A stretch of DNA of 64,000 nucleotides from Cordia subcordata (GCA_028554755.1 JAPTOF010000004.1:2714501-2778500), one strand, 5' to 3'. Positions 47,323 to 58,922 are shown, counted from the stretch's first letter. Program-made: numbers and translations. Notes: generated by a model not told the origin, from the letters alone.

Positions 47323-49266
47323 ATGCTTCACAGAACTGCAGCTCGACGAGCGGCTTCAGGTGCAACAAATGCTTCAGCAAAAGGTAAACTTTCATTTCTC
47401 TTCATTCACAAACTTAATCCTACTACCCAAGAAACGCCACCTGAAGAATTCCTGGATATTGACAGTAGAAACCGATGTTTTGGTGCGCGAAACTCTCATT
47501 ATGTGCCATATTGGGTCGACATTATCTATGCACTTAAGAAGTTTGACGAAATGCTCCACTTGCAACCGCCGCCTGCCACATCATCATTTAATTTTCTACT
47601 TAGTGGTGTTGCCAGAACTAAGCATTACTCTGACGTAATTTTGTTGTACAACAAGATGGTTGATGCCGATATATGGCGTGATTTAGCTACTCTTGGTATT
47701 GTGCTTAATTGTTATTGTAATCTGAAAAGAGTTGGTTTTGGTTTTGGCGTTTTGGGTATGATTATAAAGAGTGGGTATAGTCCAGGTATTGTTACTTTTA
47801 CACCATTGATAAAGGGATTGTGTTTTGAGGATAAGGTTGACGAGGCTGTTAGATTGTTCAAGAAAATGTTGGGATTAGGTTGCGAACCAGATATTACGAC
47901 TTGGGGGACTTTGATTAATGGATTATGTAGGAGGGGGAATACCAAAGTTGCGATCCGTTTGCACGAGGAACTGTCTAACAGGAGTGTTGCTTTTGGTTTT
48001 AAGTTTAAGCTTGACTTATATTGTTATAGCATGATCATCAATGCTCTCTGTAAGGAGGGCTTGGTGGATAAAGCGAGAGAACTCTTTTTGGAGATGAAAA
48101 CTGCAGGGATTTCACCAGATGTGGTTGTTTATGGGTCTTTGCTTCATGGTTTGTCCAATGTGGATAGATGGGAAGAGGCGAAAGGTTTATTTATTGAAAT
48201 GGTGGAGCGAGGAATTGCTCCGAACCTGTTAATTTTTAATAGCCTCATTAATGTGCTCTGCAAGGTGGGGAGGACAAAAGAAGCTAGAGGGTTGCTGGAC
48301 TTGATGATTCAGAGGGGTGAGAGACCAGATACTTTCACGTACAACAGATTGATGGATGGATTTTGCTTGGAGGGGAAGCTTGATCATGCAAGGGAGTTGT
48401 TTGTTTCAATGGCAGCTAATGGTCTTGAATATGATGTTATAAGCTACAATGTATTGATGAATGGATGTTGCAAGAGCAGAAGGATGAATGAAGCCGTGAG
48501 GCTTTATAGAGAATTGGTAAGCAAGGAATATAGACCAACAGCTGTTACATTTAGCATTCTACTACATGGTCTCTTCCAAGTAGGTAGAGTTGAGGATGCG
48601 AAGAAAATTTTTGCTGAGATGAAAGTCCATGATGTCACTCCAAATTCTTGTACCTATAACATATTATTGGATGGACTTTGCAAGAATGGTTTCCTCGGTG
48701 AGGCAACAGAATTGTTGCAGAGTATTGATGAAGTTGATTGTGAGCTAAATATTGAAATGTTTAATTGTGTCCTTGATGGATTGTGTAAAGCTGGGAAATT
48801 TGATTCTGCTAAGGAGCTGTTCCAAAGTTTGCCTCAGAAAAGTCTAGTTCCTGATGTTTTTACATACTCCATCATGATAGATGGTTTTTGCAAAGCTGGG
48901 AAATTTGATTCTGCTAAGGAGCTGTTCCAAAGTTTGCCAGAGAAAAGTTTAGTTCCTGATGTTGTTACATACTCCATCATGATAGATGGTTTTTGCAAAG
49001 AGGGAAAGTTGGAATTGGCGAATGATTTGTTATTGGACATGGAAAAGAAGGGTTGTGCTCCTAATGTAGTTACTTATAATACCCTTATGCGGGGTTTCTG
49101 CAATAATGGTGATGCGCCAAAAGTGGTCCAACTTCTTCACAAAATGGCAAAGAGAAATATTTCACCTGACACAATCACTATCTCTCTTGTTATAGACTTA
49201 CTGTCAAAGGATGAAAATTTTTTGCAATATCTGGATTTGATTCCCACATTTCCTAAACAGAGCTAG
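47323..49266 (+). CDS. P-class PPR protein, restorer-of-fertility-like (RFL)
   Basis: Single exon, 647 aa. The open frame extends to 47311, but that codon is GTG; the first ATG in frame is 47323. The N-terminus is basic and Ser/Ala-rich with no acidic residues (MLHRTAARRAASGATNASAK), as for a mitochondrial presequence. From about residue 80 to the end lie about 15 tandem 35-residue PPR motifs of pure P type (for example VTYNTLMRGFCNNGDAPKVV). The closing motifs PDTITISLVIDLLSKDENF and the upstream MLHLQPPPATSSFNFLLSG are typical of the RFL subgroup, which binds mitochondrial RNAs and can silence cytoplasmic male-sterility transcripts. One motif-length block is duplicated almost exactly (see the repeat at 48787-48996). 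Three ATGs in another frame precede the start. Target RNA is unknown; the family call is firm and the restorer role is inference. Confidence 0.93.
   Translation: MLHRTAARRAASGATNASAKGKLSFLFIHKLNPTTQETPPEEFLDIDSRNRCFGARNSHYVPYWVDIIYALKKFDEMLHLQPPPATSSFNFLLSGVARTKHYSDVILLYNKMVDADIWRDLATLGIVLNCYCNLKRVGFGFGVLGMIIKSGYSPGIVTFTPLIKGLCFEDKVDEAVRLFKKMLGLGCEPDITTWGTLINGLCRRGNTKVAIRLHEELSNRSVAFGFKFKLDLYCYSMIINALCKEGLVDKARELFLEMKTAGISPDVVVYGSLLHGLSNVDRWEEAKGLFIEMVERGIAPNLLIFNSLINVLCKVGRTKEARGLLDLMIQRGERPDTFTYNRLMDGFCLEGKLDHARELFVSMAANGLEYDVISYNVLMNGCCKSRRMNEAVRLYRELVSKEYRPTAVTFSILLHGLFQVGRVEDAKKIFAEMKVHDVTPNSCTYNILLDGLCKNGFLGEATELLQSIDEVDCELNIEMFNCVLDGLCKAGKFDSAKELFQSLPQKSLVPDVFTYSIMIDGFCKAGKFDSAKELFQSLPEKSLVPDVVTYSIMIDGFCKEGKLELANDLLLDMEKKGCAPNVVTYNTLMRGFCNNGDAPKVVQLLHKMAKRNISPDTITISLVIDLLSKDENFLQYLDLIPTFPKQS
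48787..48996 (+). repeat. 105-bp tandem duplication inside the PPR gene
   Basis: Units 48787-48891 and 48892-48996 are each 105 bp, exactly 35 codons, and differ at about 4 bases and 2 residues (QK/EK and DVF/DVV). The unit runs from KAGKFDSAKELFQSLP to SIMIDGFC, out of phase with the motif boundary. Confidence 0.95.
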
Positions 49267-49713
49267 TAGAAGAATGACATGTTGAATTTGATGCAATAAA
49301 CACGGGTTTCTTATGAGTGCAATTTATTTGCCCATAATTTCTGTAGTTCAGAGTTCAGACAGTAATCCGGAACTTAAAATGATGAAAGCAGATCAGTCAG
49401 AATCTGATCACAGAGTTGTCATCACGAAAAGTAGTTCAGGGAGCTCATTTACACCAAGTAGCTTGGTTATGCAGCAAATCAGAGTTCTAAATGGAAACAG
49501 ATTAGCAAACGTAGCATATGAGTTCTTTCTGATTTGCTGGTAATTCATGGGTTAGCTGGAATCTTGCTAGATGATCAAAAAGGATTGTCTTCTTCATTTC
49601 ATAAGTACAGAGAGCTTGCACCAATGTGGTGTCCTATGCTAATCTGAGATTTTTAGATGCCTAAAAGGTAGAAAAAGTAACAACTTAGAAGGCATAACCT
49701 TAGTTGTTTGTGA
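49267..49713 (+). other. PPR 3' region with unidentified ORF
   Basis: An ATG frame of 76 codons at 49313-49543 contains a Ser-rich segment (ITKSSSGSSFTPSSL). No family is recognised. The stretch may be PPR 3' UTR or the remains of another gene. Confidence 0.35.
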
Positions 49714-50007
49714 TGCTAAGACTGATAAAATCCAAGTTGTCATCCATCAAAATTGCTGCTCAGAGGTATTGTGATTTATCTACTTTTTAGTTCGTCATTT
49801 CTATACCTTTATCTAGATTGTGTTATCCTGTCTTTCTTTTCTTATTTATGCACTACTCATTGCTAAGACTGATAAAATCCAAGTTGTCATCCATCAAAAT
49901 TGCTGCTCAGAGGTATTGTGATTTATCTACTTTTTAGTTCATCATTTCTATACCTTTATCTAGATTGTGTTATCCTGTCTTTCTTTTCTCATTTATGCAC
50001 TACTCAT
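49714..50007 (+). repeat. 147-bp tandem duplication downstream of the PPR gene
   Basis: Units 49714-49860 and 49861-50007 begin TGCTAAGACTGATAAAATCC and end CACTACTCAT. They differ at about 2 of 147 bases. Each unit carries an open, exon-like stretch (AKTDKIQVVIHQNCCSE) ending in a GAG|GTATTG donor-like word. Confidence 0.92.
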
Positions 50008-53000
50008 TCCATGGGGTGTCAAGCCGTGGACCAATATTATCACTAATTTCATTGACAACCCATTATATAGGAAACGAAGTTGTAATCTCGAAAACACATG
50101 TTTCTGCCTTCTGGATGCTAATACAGTCTTACATTTGAGTTTGTCAGGCAAAGGTGTCTTGCACGATTACTCGCATACCTCGAGGTTGAAGTTGAATGAT
50201 GTAAGAAGCCTGCATATTTGGCCTGCGACCCACCCGCATGTCAAAATAGATCAAGTAAATAAATAAAGAAGGAACACATTGATCGTAAATGCAAATTGTA
50301 AGTTGCTTAGTAAGATGTATATGATTGGAGAAATCACTCTTTGTGTTATTAATCAAATTATGCAGACATGCTTATTATCCAACTTTTTTCGCTAATAAAT
50401 GATGTGTCTGTTATTGTGACTGAAACTGGTCTGGCTTTGTGATGGCAGTGCCTTCTGATTCTGATGTCAAGCAAGATTTGTTTTCTGAGTTGATTTCTTG
50501 TGCAAGTGGTGCTCATGCCTTTTTTAAAGCTAGGTGAATATAAGTCAAAAAGTGCTGAAATTATATGCTAAAATCCATTTTCTCCATATTGATTTTTGAA
50601 GGCCTACAGAATCAATTTAAATAAAATTGATTTGCTTTCAAACCAGAAATATGAACCACCAAAGACCAGACGGACCATGAACAATAGTCACAATGACCCA
50701 GATTTCTCTAGTCTGTCCTATATTCCAGTTGTATTTCACAAACCCATTAATCACTTTTTCATTCTTTCTGTTATTTCTTATTTTTTATTATGAGAAAATT
50801 AACCAAGCCAATGGACAAGCAATATATGTAATGAGCAGGAACATGTTCAATTCAAGCTCAGGACCTTTAGTTATCATAAATGGTTGCCTCATTATATCAG
50901 CATTTGACTATGCTTCGAATCTATACTCTCTCATTACAAATATCGTTTAACCCTAGATCAATATTCGTAATTCTACCAGGTTTATGTTAATCTTGCTTTG
51001 TCTGAATTGCTTTGTCCTGAAAAGGAAAAAGAAAAACCAAAAAATTGCCCATGTTAAATTAACTTGCGATAATGATCAACAAAATTGACATTCTCCTCAT
51101 GATCATGTACTGCACTGGGTTGCAATTTCTGCTATGATTCTGGACAGGACCTGAAGGGCAAGGATATATGATCAAACTTCCTTTAACGAGTTGCAAGTGT
51201 TATGACGCGACATTTCGAATCTTGATGAATTTCTTGCTTACTTCTTATAACTAAGACTACGATTTTGAAAATCTTCTCTATCTTAAACGAATTTCTTGCT
51301 TACCTACTAAAAAGTAAAAACTACAATTTTGTAATCTCCCTAGATGTATTACAGACAAACTTTTCAATCAAAAGATTAAACTCTTCCTTTTCCAAAAGTC
51401 TATAAGACACCATCCAATCATCTGTTCATCTTACTATTCATTCAAAGCTAAATTCAGAAGCAAATTGATCTTACCTGGTTCGAGGCTATGACGGCTAAAT
51501 TCAGAAGTTGACAATCACGATGAGTACTCTAGCTTCTTGCATATATAATATATATACATGTGCATGTGTGTGCGCGTTTAGCTTTGTAATTCGATTAATG
51601 AGATGAACAAGTTAACCATACCATTATTGCTGATGATGAGCTTTGAAATAGAGCGAAACTCGTTCAAGATTCTATCCGAAAACCAATTGATACGATTTCG
51701 TAATATATATCATATGTTGAGGGGAATGAAGCCTGGTCCGAAATCATTCAGCTGTTCATTCACATATTCGATAATATGAGCTGCTGACGATGAAAGATTT
51801 CGAACCAGACAACATTCCCCTCAACAATTCAAGAAGGTCTGTGGTGTGTGTGTGAAAGAGAGAGAATTTTGAAGTTTTCTAGAGCTGGCCATGCATTATT
51901 CTTCATGGGGTCCTTATATACGTAAAAGACGAGGGAATTCTTTGTCGGAATATGTAAAATGATAAAAGAGTCCACTTTCCCTTTACACGATCTTTTTGCA
52001 TGATTTTCACACGTAGGCACGAAATTCAAATCATTTTGACTGTTTCATCATTCTAATATTTTACTAATGGTTTCTTTTCGAAAACCAAACAGGTTCTTCA
52101 TCCAAAATGAGCGACAAAATATCTAATTAATTAATTAATTAAGTAGCATCACTTAAGTCAACCAGAATTGATTCTACCAGTAATAAACAATTCAATGGAA
52201 GATCTGACTGGAAGATTTGTATTAATCACAAGCATATATTTTATTCTAATATTATTTTATCATCTGTGCTTCTATTTTAGGTCAGACATAGCATTATATT
52301 AGTTTTATGTAATTCGAACTCTTCCGAGATAATTGATTGATCGTATCTTTGTCTCTGACTTTAACAACTGCTTGAATTCATGTGAACAAATACACTTAAT
52401 TAGCCAACTTCATCAAGAAACATAATTTTTATATAATCTTTATTTTTCATCTTACAAATAAAGGAGGGTAATGTTAAATAAGTCACAATCGGTCTAAATA
52501 TATTAAAATTCTTCATATAATATCAAATATTACGATATCATCGATAGGGCACCCGTAACTAATAATAGAAAGTGCAAGTTTTAAGAAAAATAAATAGTAC
52601 TTATCATTATCCTATCCATATCATTGATAACTCCATTTTATGAGAAACAATTTTTAGTTTGATTTGACCTAATCTAACATAATGTTTTCATGTCTAGTAA
52701 CTCCCAGAAACCCCCTTTTTTCCCCCCCAAAAAAAAAGTTTCCTCTCAGGACCTGATGAAGTAGAAAGCAAGCTAATTTCTACTTCGAAGGTTGACTTGA
52801 TAATTTTTTATATGCTTATTCTGAAGTAAAGGATACGTGTATCTTTTGCTTCTTACTGGGTAATTGTGGAGGTGGGACTGGAAGAACCTAATCGACAAGC
52901 ACATGCTGCAGCTAATTGATACCAATCTTAGATGCCAAGCTTACCACAGAATTGGCCTGTTTCGACTTTTACAGAATCTCATTACCAATACTACAAAGAC

Positions 53001-54148
53001 CCTGGTGGAGTTGGTTCAGATGGCAAGTCTCTTTCTTCGCCTCGTACTTTGATTATTTGACCACTTTGATCTTTGTTATACTACTTTTTTCCTCGAGAAA
53101 TACTGTATTCAATCAGCCCGACATCATAATTTTACGAGCGTCCAAACTGAATTTGTGAGTGAGTAATTTCAGTACAAACTAGCCAATTAAACTTCATAGC
53201 GCTATCACTAGTATGTGATTATATACACTGTCATGTATATTAAAAGTTTAATCTCAATGTACTCCGAAAAAATTAAAGATCGAACTAGGGTTTGTTAATG
53301 GTCTATCCATTCATTTTTTTCACTTGAGCTAAATTTTGGGAGTCACTTCGATCCTTGTTTATTAATGAAAATTTTTCACATAATACTTCTCTACTTCTTG
53401 ACTGCTTACATATTAATTTGTCCCCCCGGGAAGCTGGAATGCACATTTGAATACTAAGTAAAAGTCGGGAAATTTTGAAAATGGGATAACAAACATATTA
53501 GATATGATTGTCAGAGTTTACTGTGTGGAGATTTGATACCTTTCAAACAACTAGATCTACCTTTTCAAAAAGTTAAATGCATAAACAAGATTAAACACAT
53601 TAACAATATCGCCAGTAGCCTATAATATATAGCTTTTCTAGACTAGACTAGCTAATCAGTGCTTGACAGGTGATCATATTTTTGTATGCATGAGTGTGAT
53701 ATTATGTTATGAGCATCATTTAACGACTATTAACTGTGATGAATTATGATAAATGATATTGACAATTTATCGTAATTGAATTTCGTTTATAATATTATAA
53801 ATATTACAAAATGTTTTGTCACCTGTACATGGGCGCGCTACTAGAACTTTTGTGGGTACCCAATCCGATACAAATATCCAAACCTAATTAACAAAACCTG
53901 GATGAAGCTTGGCAGTTGGAGACCAGCAAGGATGGAAATCTTTTCCTTAATCTATTACAAGAACTTTAATTCTCAAGCAATTCTATATCTCGTCATTTCT
54001 CTATTGCCCATTTATCGTTTTCTATATGTAAACTCAATTGGCGTGTCAGAAGGATATATGAAACAAATAAATTTATTAAATTAATATTTCATCTAGATGT
54101 ACGTACACTAAGGGGCAGTAAATAGATTATGAGCTAGGAAAGAATAAT
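50008..54148. other. Intergenic region
   Basis: No gene is firmly supported. 50440-50530 contains a short open stretch after a CAG (VPSDSDVKQDLFSELISC) that looks exon-like but matches nothing I can name. A 62-codon frame at 52864-53052 has a faint resemblance to a kinase tail and is not claimed. 51540-51570 holds AT and GT simple repeats. Confidence 0.4.
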
Positions 54149-54153
54149 ATCCT

Positions 54154-54556
54154 TGTTGTGAAATGGACAATCATCAAAAGGAAGAGAGATTTTTTTGGAA
54201 CAAAAGTCAAGTGATAAATCTTGACATATCATGCAATATTTGAAAATAATATGAAGCTACATGCAAGCTAGGAAAGAAAATTCATGCATGGCATTTAATG
54301 TGATGAAGAAGATTAAGCTTTGCATTAATTGTTTGTCTCCCATCTTTGCCTATAAATACCAAGTCTTGAGAGCAATTGACAGAGGTAAGAAAAGGAGAAG
54401 AAGTAGAGAAGGAGTAGTAGTAGAGAGAATTAGAAAAAAGCAAGAGTGATGTTTTATTAGAAAGAGATTATATTCAAGAGTGATATTATATTGTGTTAGA
54501 AAGAGAGTATATTCAAATTATTGTATACCATATTATATTCAATTTATTTTATAACA
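54154..54556 (+). repeat. 5' LTR of the Ale-like Copia
   Basis: 403 bp with a TATA box (TATAAATA, 54351-54358) before a purine-rich presumed R region. Begins TGTTGTGAAATGG and ends TTTATAACA. Confidence 0.96.
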
Positions 54557-55122
54557 CGTTATCAGCATGAGTCTCTACCAACGAGGAGTTCTGCAAATTA
54601 TTAAAAGGTGCACGATCGTACAAAAATTTCGGTAACGATTCTTAGTTTATTTTTTGGCATTACATCATATTTATAGCATAAAGGTTTTTTTTTCTTATCC
54701 TATTTATTTTACATTGCATCTATTCTAGAAATAAAATTTATGTTATATTATTTCTTTTAGAATAGATTATTGCAATATTTCATCCTTAAAATAATAATGA
54801 TAAAATAAAATAATAACAAATACCGTAATTTTCCGGAAGACCTAATTACCATGACTTTTGGATATGTGATTATGATGACTTAATTAAAAATAATGATGAC
54901 TTCTAAGGACATAAACCTAATATAGTTACATAACGATTAACTATAATAATTACACAACATGTTATTGACATCTTATATTATATTATTTCATGCTTATAAG
55001 TTTCATATGCCATATTTGTAATTTATTCCTACATGCTTATATTTATTGATTTACAAGGTACGTCAAGTAAATATAGTATTATTTCACTTACTAATTTATT
55101 TTTGAAATATGCTAGATTTATA

Positions 55123-55782
55123 ATGTCAAATCTCATGAAGCTTGAATTTGTGGCCCTTGATATTTCTGGAAATAATTATTTATCATGGATCCTAGATGCG
55201 GAAATACATCTCAATGCCAAGGATCTTGGAGAAACAATTAAAGAAAGAAATAGCGCATCTTTACAGAATCGCGCTAAAGCATTGATATTTCTTCGACATC
55301 ATCTCCATGAAGGGCTTAAAGCTGAATATCTTATAGTAAAGGATCCACAAATCCTTTGGCAAAATCTGAAGGAAAGATTTGATCATCATAAAACAGTGAT
55401 CCTTCCTAAAGCTCGCATTTAGTGGATTCACCTGCGATTGCAGGATTTCAAAACTGTAAGCGAATATAACTCACTTGTATTTAGAATTACTTCACAATTG
55501 AAATTATGCGGAGAAAAGATCACTGATGAAGACATGTTAGAGAAAACATTCTCTACTTTCCACGCATCTAATATGCTCTTACAACAACAATATAAAGAGC
55601 GTGGTTTCAAAAAATATTCTGAGCTAATCTCATGTCTTCTTGTTGCTGAGCAAAATAATGAGCTCTTGATGAAAAACCATCAAACACGACCAACTGGCTC
55701 AGAACCATTGCCTAAAATGAGTGAAATTGCATCTCCTGAGGTGAATGCTATATCATCAAATAATTATGGTCATGAATATGGC

Positions 55783-55813
<31 letters not shown>

Positions 55814-56187
55814 ATGGTCGTGGTCGTGATCGTGGTCGTGGCCGTGGTAATGATTATAATTTTCACAAGTTAAATAGACCAAATTTCAAAAGACAAGAAA
55901 GCCACGACAAAGGAAATTATCCACAATATAAATCTTTCCAACGTACTGAAAGTACTTGCTATAGATGTGGCATAAAAGGGCATTGGCATCAAACCTGTCG
56001 TACTGCTAAACATCTCGTAGATCTTTACCAAGCTTTGTTGAAAGAAAAAGGAAAAGGTGTGGAGACAAATCTTGTTGAACATAATACTCAAATGAACTAC
56101 ACGCACCTTGACTGCTCCGACTTCTTTGAAGATGCCACTGAAAATATCGAGCAATTGATTAGTGATGGAAATATCCATCTAAATTAA
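55123..56187 (+). pseudogene. Copia gag (capsid/nucleocapsid) with an internal stop
   Basis: The frame opens at ATG 55123 and runs to TAA at 56187 with one in-frame TAG at 55420-55422, so it is drawn as two ORFs. The N-terminal part has the Copia capsid words YLSWILDAEIHL and LWQNLKERFD. A Gly-Arg repeat lies at about 55768-55850 (encoded by CGTGGT units), and a zinc knuckle CYRCGIKGHWHQTC (C-x2-C-x4-H-x4-C) lies near 55957-55998, both for RNA binding. The protein would form the particle shell if intact. Confidence 0.9.
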
Positions 56188-56340
56188 TCTTTATGTAAAA
56201 ATAGAATGTTTCTATTATGTCAGATTATCTGTCATTTTAATGCTTAATTTTAGGTTGAATGTAATATCTATCTTTTATAACATCAGTGTCATATTTTTGT
56301 TAATATTTTTCCATCTCCTTTATTTTTATTGTGAAGAAAC

Positions 56341-57056
56341 ATGGATTTGTATCATATCAATGATGGAGAAATATGTTTGGCTGATTGTGCTTCAACACAT
56401 ACTATTCTCAAGAATAAGAAGTATTTCTCCCTGCTGAAATTAGCTGATGCAAATGTCAATACAATAGCTGGTTCTGCAAAATTAATTGAAGGTTCTGGTA
56501 GAGCTTGTGTTTTGTTTCCTAAAGGAACAAAGATGATAATAAGCGATGCTTTATACTCAAGTAGATCACAAAGGAATCTACTTAGTTTCAAAGATATAAG
56601 AGAAAATGGTTATCATATTGAAACCATGACGGAAGGCAATAAAGAATATCTCTATATCACATCGCTTATATCTGGCAAAAAGCTTATATTAGAAAAATTG
56701 GCAGCGTTATCTTCTGGATTATATTGTACTTATATCAATCCTGTGGAATCGCATGCTGTGATAAACCAGAAGATAATTGATCCAAAGAGTTTTACTCTTT
56801 GGCATGATCGCCTTGGACATCCAGGCGCAATAATGATGAGACGAATTATTGAAAATTCACAGGGGCACTTATTAAAGAGTCAAAAAGTACTCTCATCAAA
56901 TGAATTTTTATGTGCTGCTTGTGCTCAAGGGAAATTGATTATAAGGCCATCCCCAACTTAAATTGATGCTGAAAATCCTGCATTCCTAGAACGAATTCAA
57001 GGGGACATATGTGGGCCTATTTTTCCAACATGTGGACCATTTCGATACTTTATGGT
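56341..57056 (+). pseudogene. Copia protease and N-terminal integrase, interrupted
   Basis: Starts MDLYHINDGEICLADCASTH, where DCAST is the aspartic protease active-site region of this lineage. It continues through the GAG-pre-integrase zinc region (LWHDRLGHPG ... CAACAQGK, an HHCC arrangement). A TAA at 56959-56961 ends the frame, but the same frame carries on past it with GDICGPIFP, which includes the first integrase acidic residue. The reading breaks at 57056 where a solo LTR is inserted after the target duplication ATGGT. Confidence 0.9.
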
Positions 57057-58355
57057 TGTGGGTGCAAATATCTTAAGAGGGGGGTGAATTAAGATATTAA
57101 TACTAATTTTCGTTTTTAAAATTTATAGAAAATTTACAACTCTAATAAGCAATATATCAAACACTATATAAGCAAGGTAATAAGAATGAAATTAAAAGCA
57201 AGGAGAAGAGAGACAAACGATTTTTAGGTGGCTCGGCCAAACCTACGTCCATCGCCCAAGGAATCTCCCTTTAGGACTTCAAGGATCTCCACTAAAATGC
57301 TTCTTCAAAACTTGGTGAAGCACAAACCAAGATTTTTACAACCTCTTTGAAGTCTCACTTCAAAGAACCTAAGAGACTTTCTCTATAGGATTTCCTCACA
57401 CTTTTACAAGCTACAATGGATATATCTCACAATGAATAAAGCTCTCAAAGTGTGAATACTCAAGAATGAAAAGAGATTGGATCTGAAAATTTCCTCAAGA
57501 AGAGAAAATAATAAGCTCTTGAAAGCTCAATATATTACAAGAATGGCTCAAGAAGTATTGAATGATGATAAAAGCTTTTGCACACTTCAATTTATTGATT
57601 AGAACTTATATTTGAATGTGTATTTATAGAGATTTGAGGGTTAGGGATTTGGTAGGTGAAGGAAGATGAAAATCTCGGCCAGAACGGTAAGAAACGGCTA
57701 GTGCATTTATTATAACTCTCGTTCAGCCGGTCGACCGGCTTGGTCGTCCGGCTTGCCCTTCTCCTTCTCTGACTAGGCCGGACACCTTAGCTGGTCGACC
57801 GGCTAGGGGGTCCGGCTTTTTCTTTCACTTTCTGATTAGGCCAGGCTACCACCAGTCACCGGCCGACCGCTCGGGGTCCGGCCACTCCAGAATGTGAAGT
57901 AAAGCCAGATTTTTTTTTAGAAAAACAAGCTCAAGTGAATTTTCACAACTCCAAGTAATTTTGAATAAATATGTAAACGCATGTTGTGAATGAAAACACC
58001 CCAAAAACTCATTTTGTCTCAATGTGTGTATTCAAATACTTTTGTGCATATTTTAAAAGTGCAAGACTTGAGAAAAATTTTGCAATGATAAGGAAGAATG
58101 TTTTGAGCCAAGTCTATACAGTATATGGGCATTTCACGAGAAGAGCAAGAAGAAAAAAATAAATCCGGTACCCCTTATGTCTTTTCTTCTCCTCCTTATA
58201 ACTTCTTATCTTTTCTCTTCTTCAAATGATCCTTTATGCACATCTTCATATTTTCCAAGCTTCATATAATATCTCATTTCACAAGAAGCTGTTTAATCAA
58301 ATAATGCATATACATATTTTCATCATCAAAATCAATAAAGAATATTTAGCTAACA
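57057..58355 (-). mobile_element. Nested solo LTR inside the Copia integrase, antisense
   Basis: 1,299 bp with TG...CA ends (TGTGGGTGCAAA and TTAGCTAACA), flanked by the perfect 5-bp duplication ATGGT (57052-57056 and 58356-58360). It matches the 30614-31949 LTR in reverse. On the minus strand it has CTATAAATACAC (about 57624-57635) and an AATTCACCCCCC end, so its sense strand is probably minus. It has no internal coding part, as expected after LTR-LTR recombination. Confidence 0.93.
57725..57890. repeat. GC-rich CCGGTCGACCGG minisatellite in the solo LTR
   Basis: Three diverged units of about 60 bp built on GCCGGTCGACCGGCT, GGTCCGGCTT and TCTGANTAGGCC. The palindromic core contains the SalI-type word GTCGAC. 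The counterpart in the other LTR copy lies at about 31100-31262. Confidence 0.7.
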
Positions 58356-58922
58356 ATGGTATTAATAGATGCCTCTACACGTTGGTCACATGTCTCCTTA
58401 TTATTCACTCAAAATATGGCATTTGTAAGACTCCTTGCACAAATAATCCGCCCACGTGCACAATTTCCGGATTATACGATTAAGAAAATTCGTTTTGATA
58501 ATGCAGGAGAATTTACATCCCAATCTTTTAATGATTATTGTACATCAATTGGGATTAAAGTTGAGCATCATGTGGCTCATACACATACTCAAAATGGTTT
58601 AGCAGAATCTTTTATTAAATGTCTACAGCTAATCGCTAGACCACTGCTTATGAGAACTAAGTTGCCTAATTCTGCTTGGGGACATGCCATATTGCATGCT
58701 ACAGCACTGGTTCGGATAAGACCAACTGCTTATCATAAATATTCCCCTATATCCCATTTAAAAATATTTGGTTATGCAGTATATATTCCAATTACTCCAC
58801 CACAACGCACAAAAATGGAACCACAAAGAAGGCTGGGAATATATGTTGGTTTTGAATCTCCATCAATCATTAAATATCTTGAACCCTTAATTGGAGATCT
58901 TTTTACAAAGACGCTTTGTTGA
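58356..58922 (+). pseudogene. Copia integrase catalytic core (continuation)
   Basis: Resumes exactly at the second ATGGT: VLIDASTRWSHV, then KKIRFDNAGEFTSQSF (second acidic residue) and HTHTQNGLAESFIK (Glu of the D-D-E triad). It continues to MEPQRRLGIYVGFESPSIIK and then loses frame near 58905, ending in a short missense tail. Integrase would insert the element DNA; this copy is split and frameshifted. Confidence 0.9.

Noticed and set aside
47252..47638. 128-aa frame overlapping the PPR start
   Set aside because: No domain; it overlaps the PPR coding sequence in another frame. Kept only as an upstream-ATG observation.
48834..49040. Antisense ORF over the PPR duplication
   Set aside because: A shadow of the duplicated PPR motifs.
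52864..53052. Possible receptor-kinase tail fragment
   Set aside because: Only a faint likeness (LIDTNLRCQAYHRIGLF); too short and without kinase subdomains.
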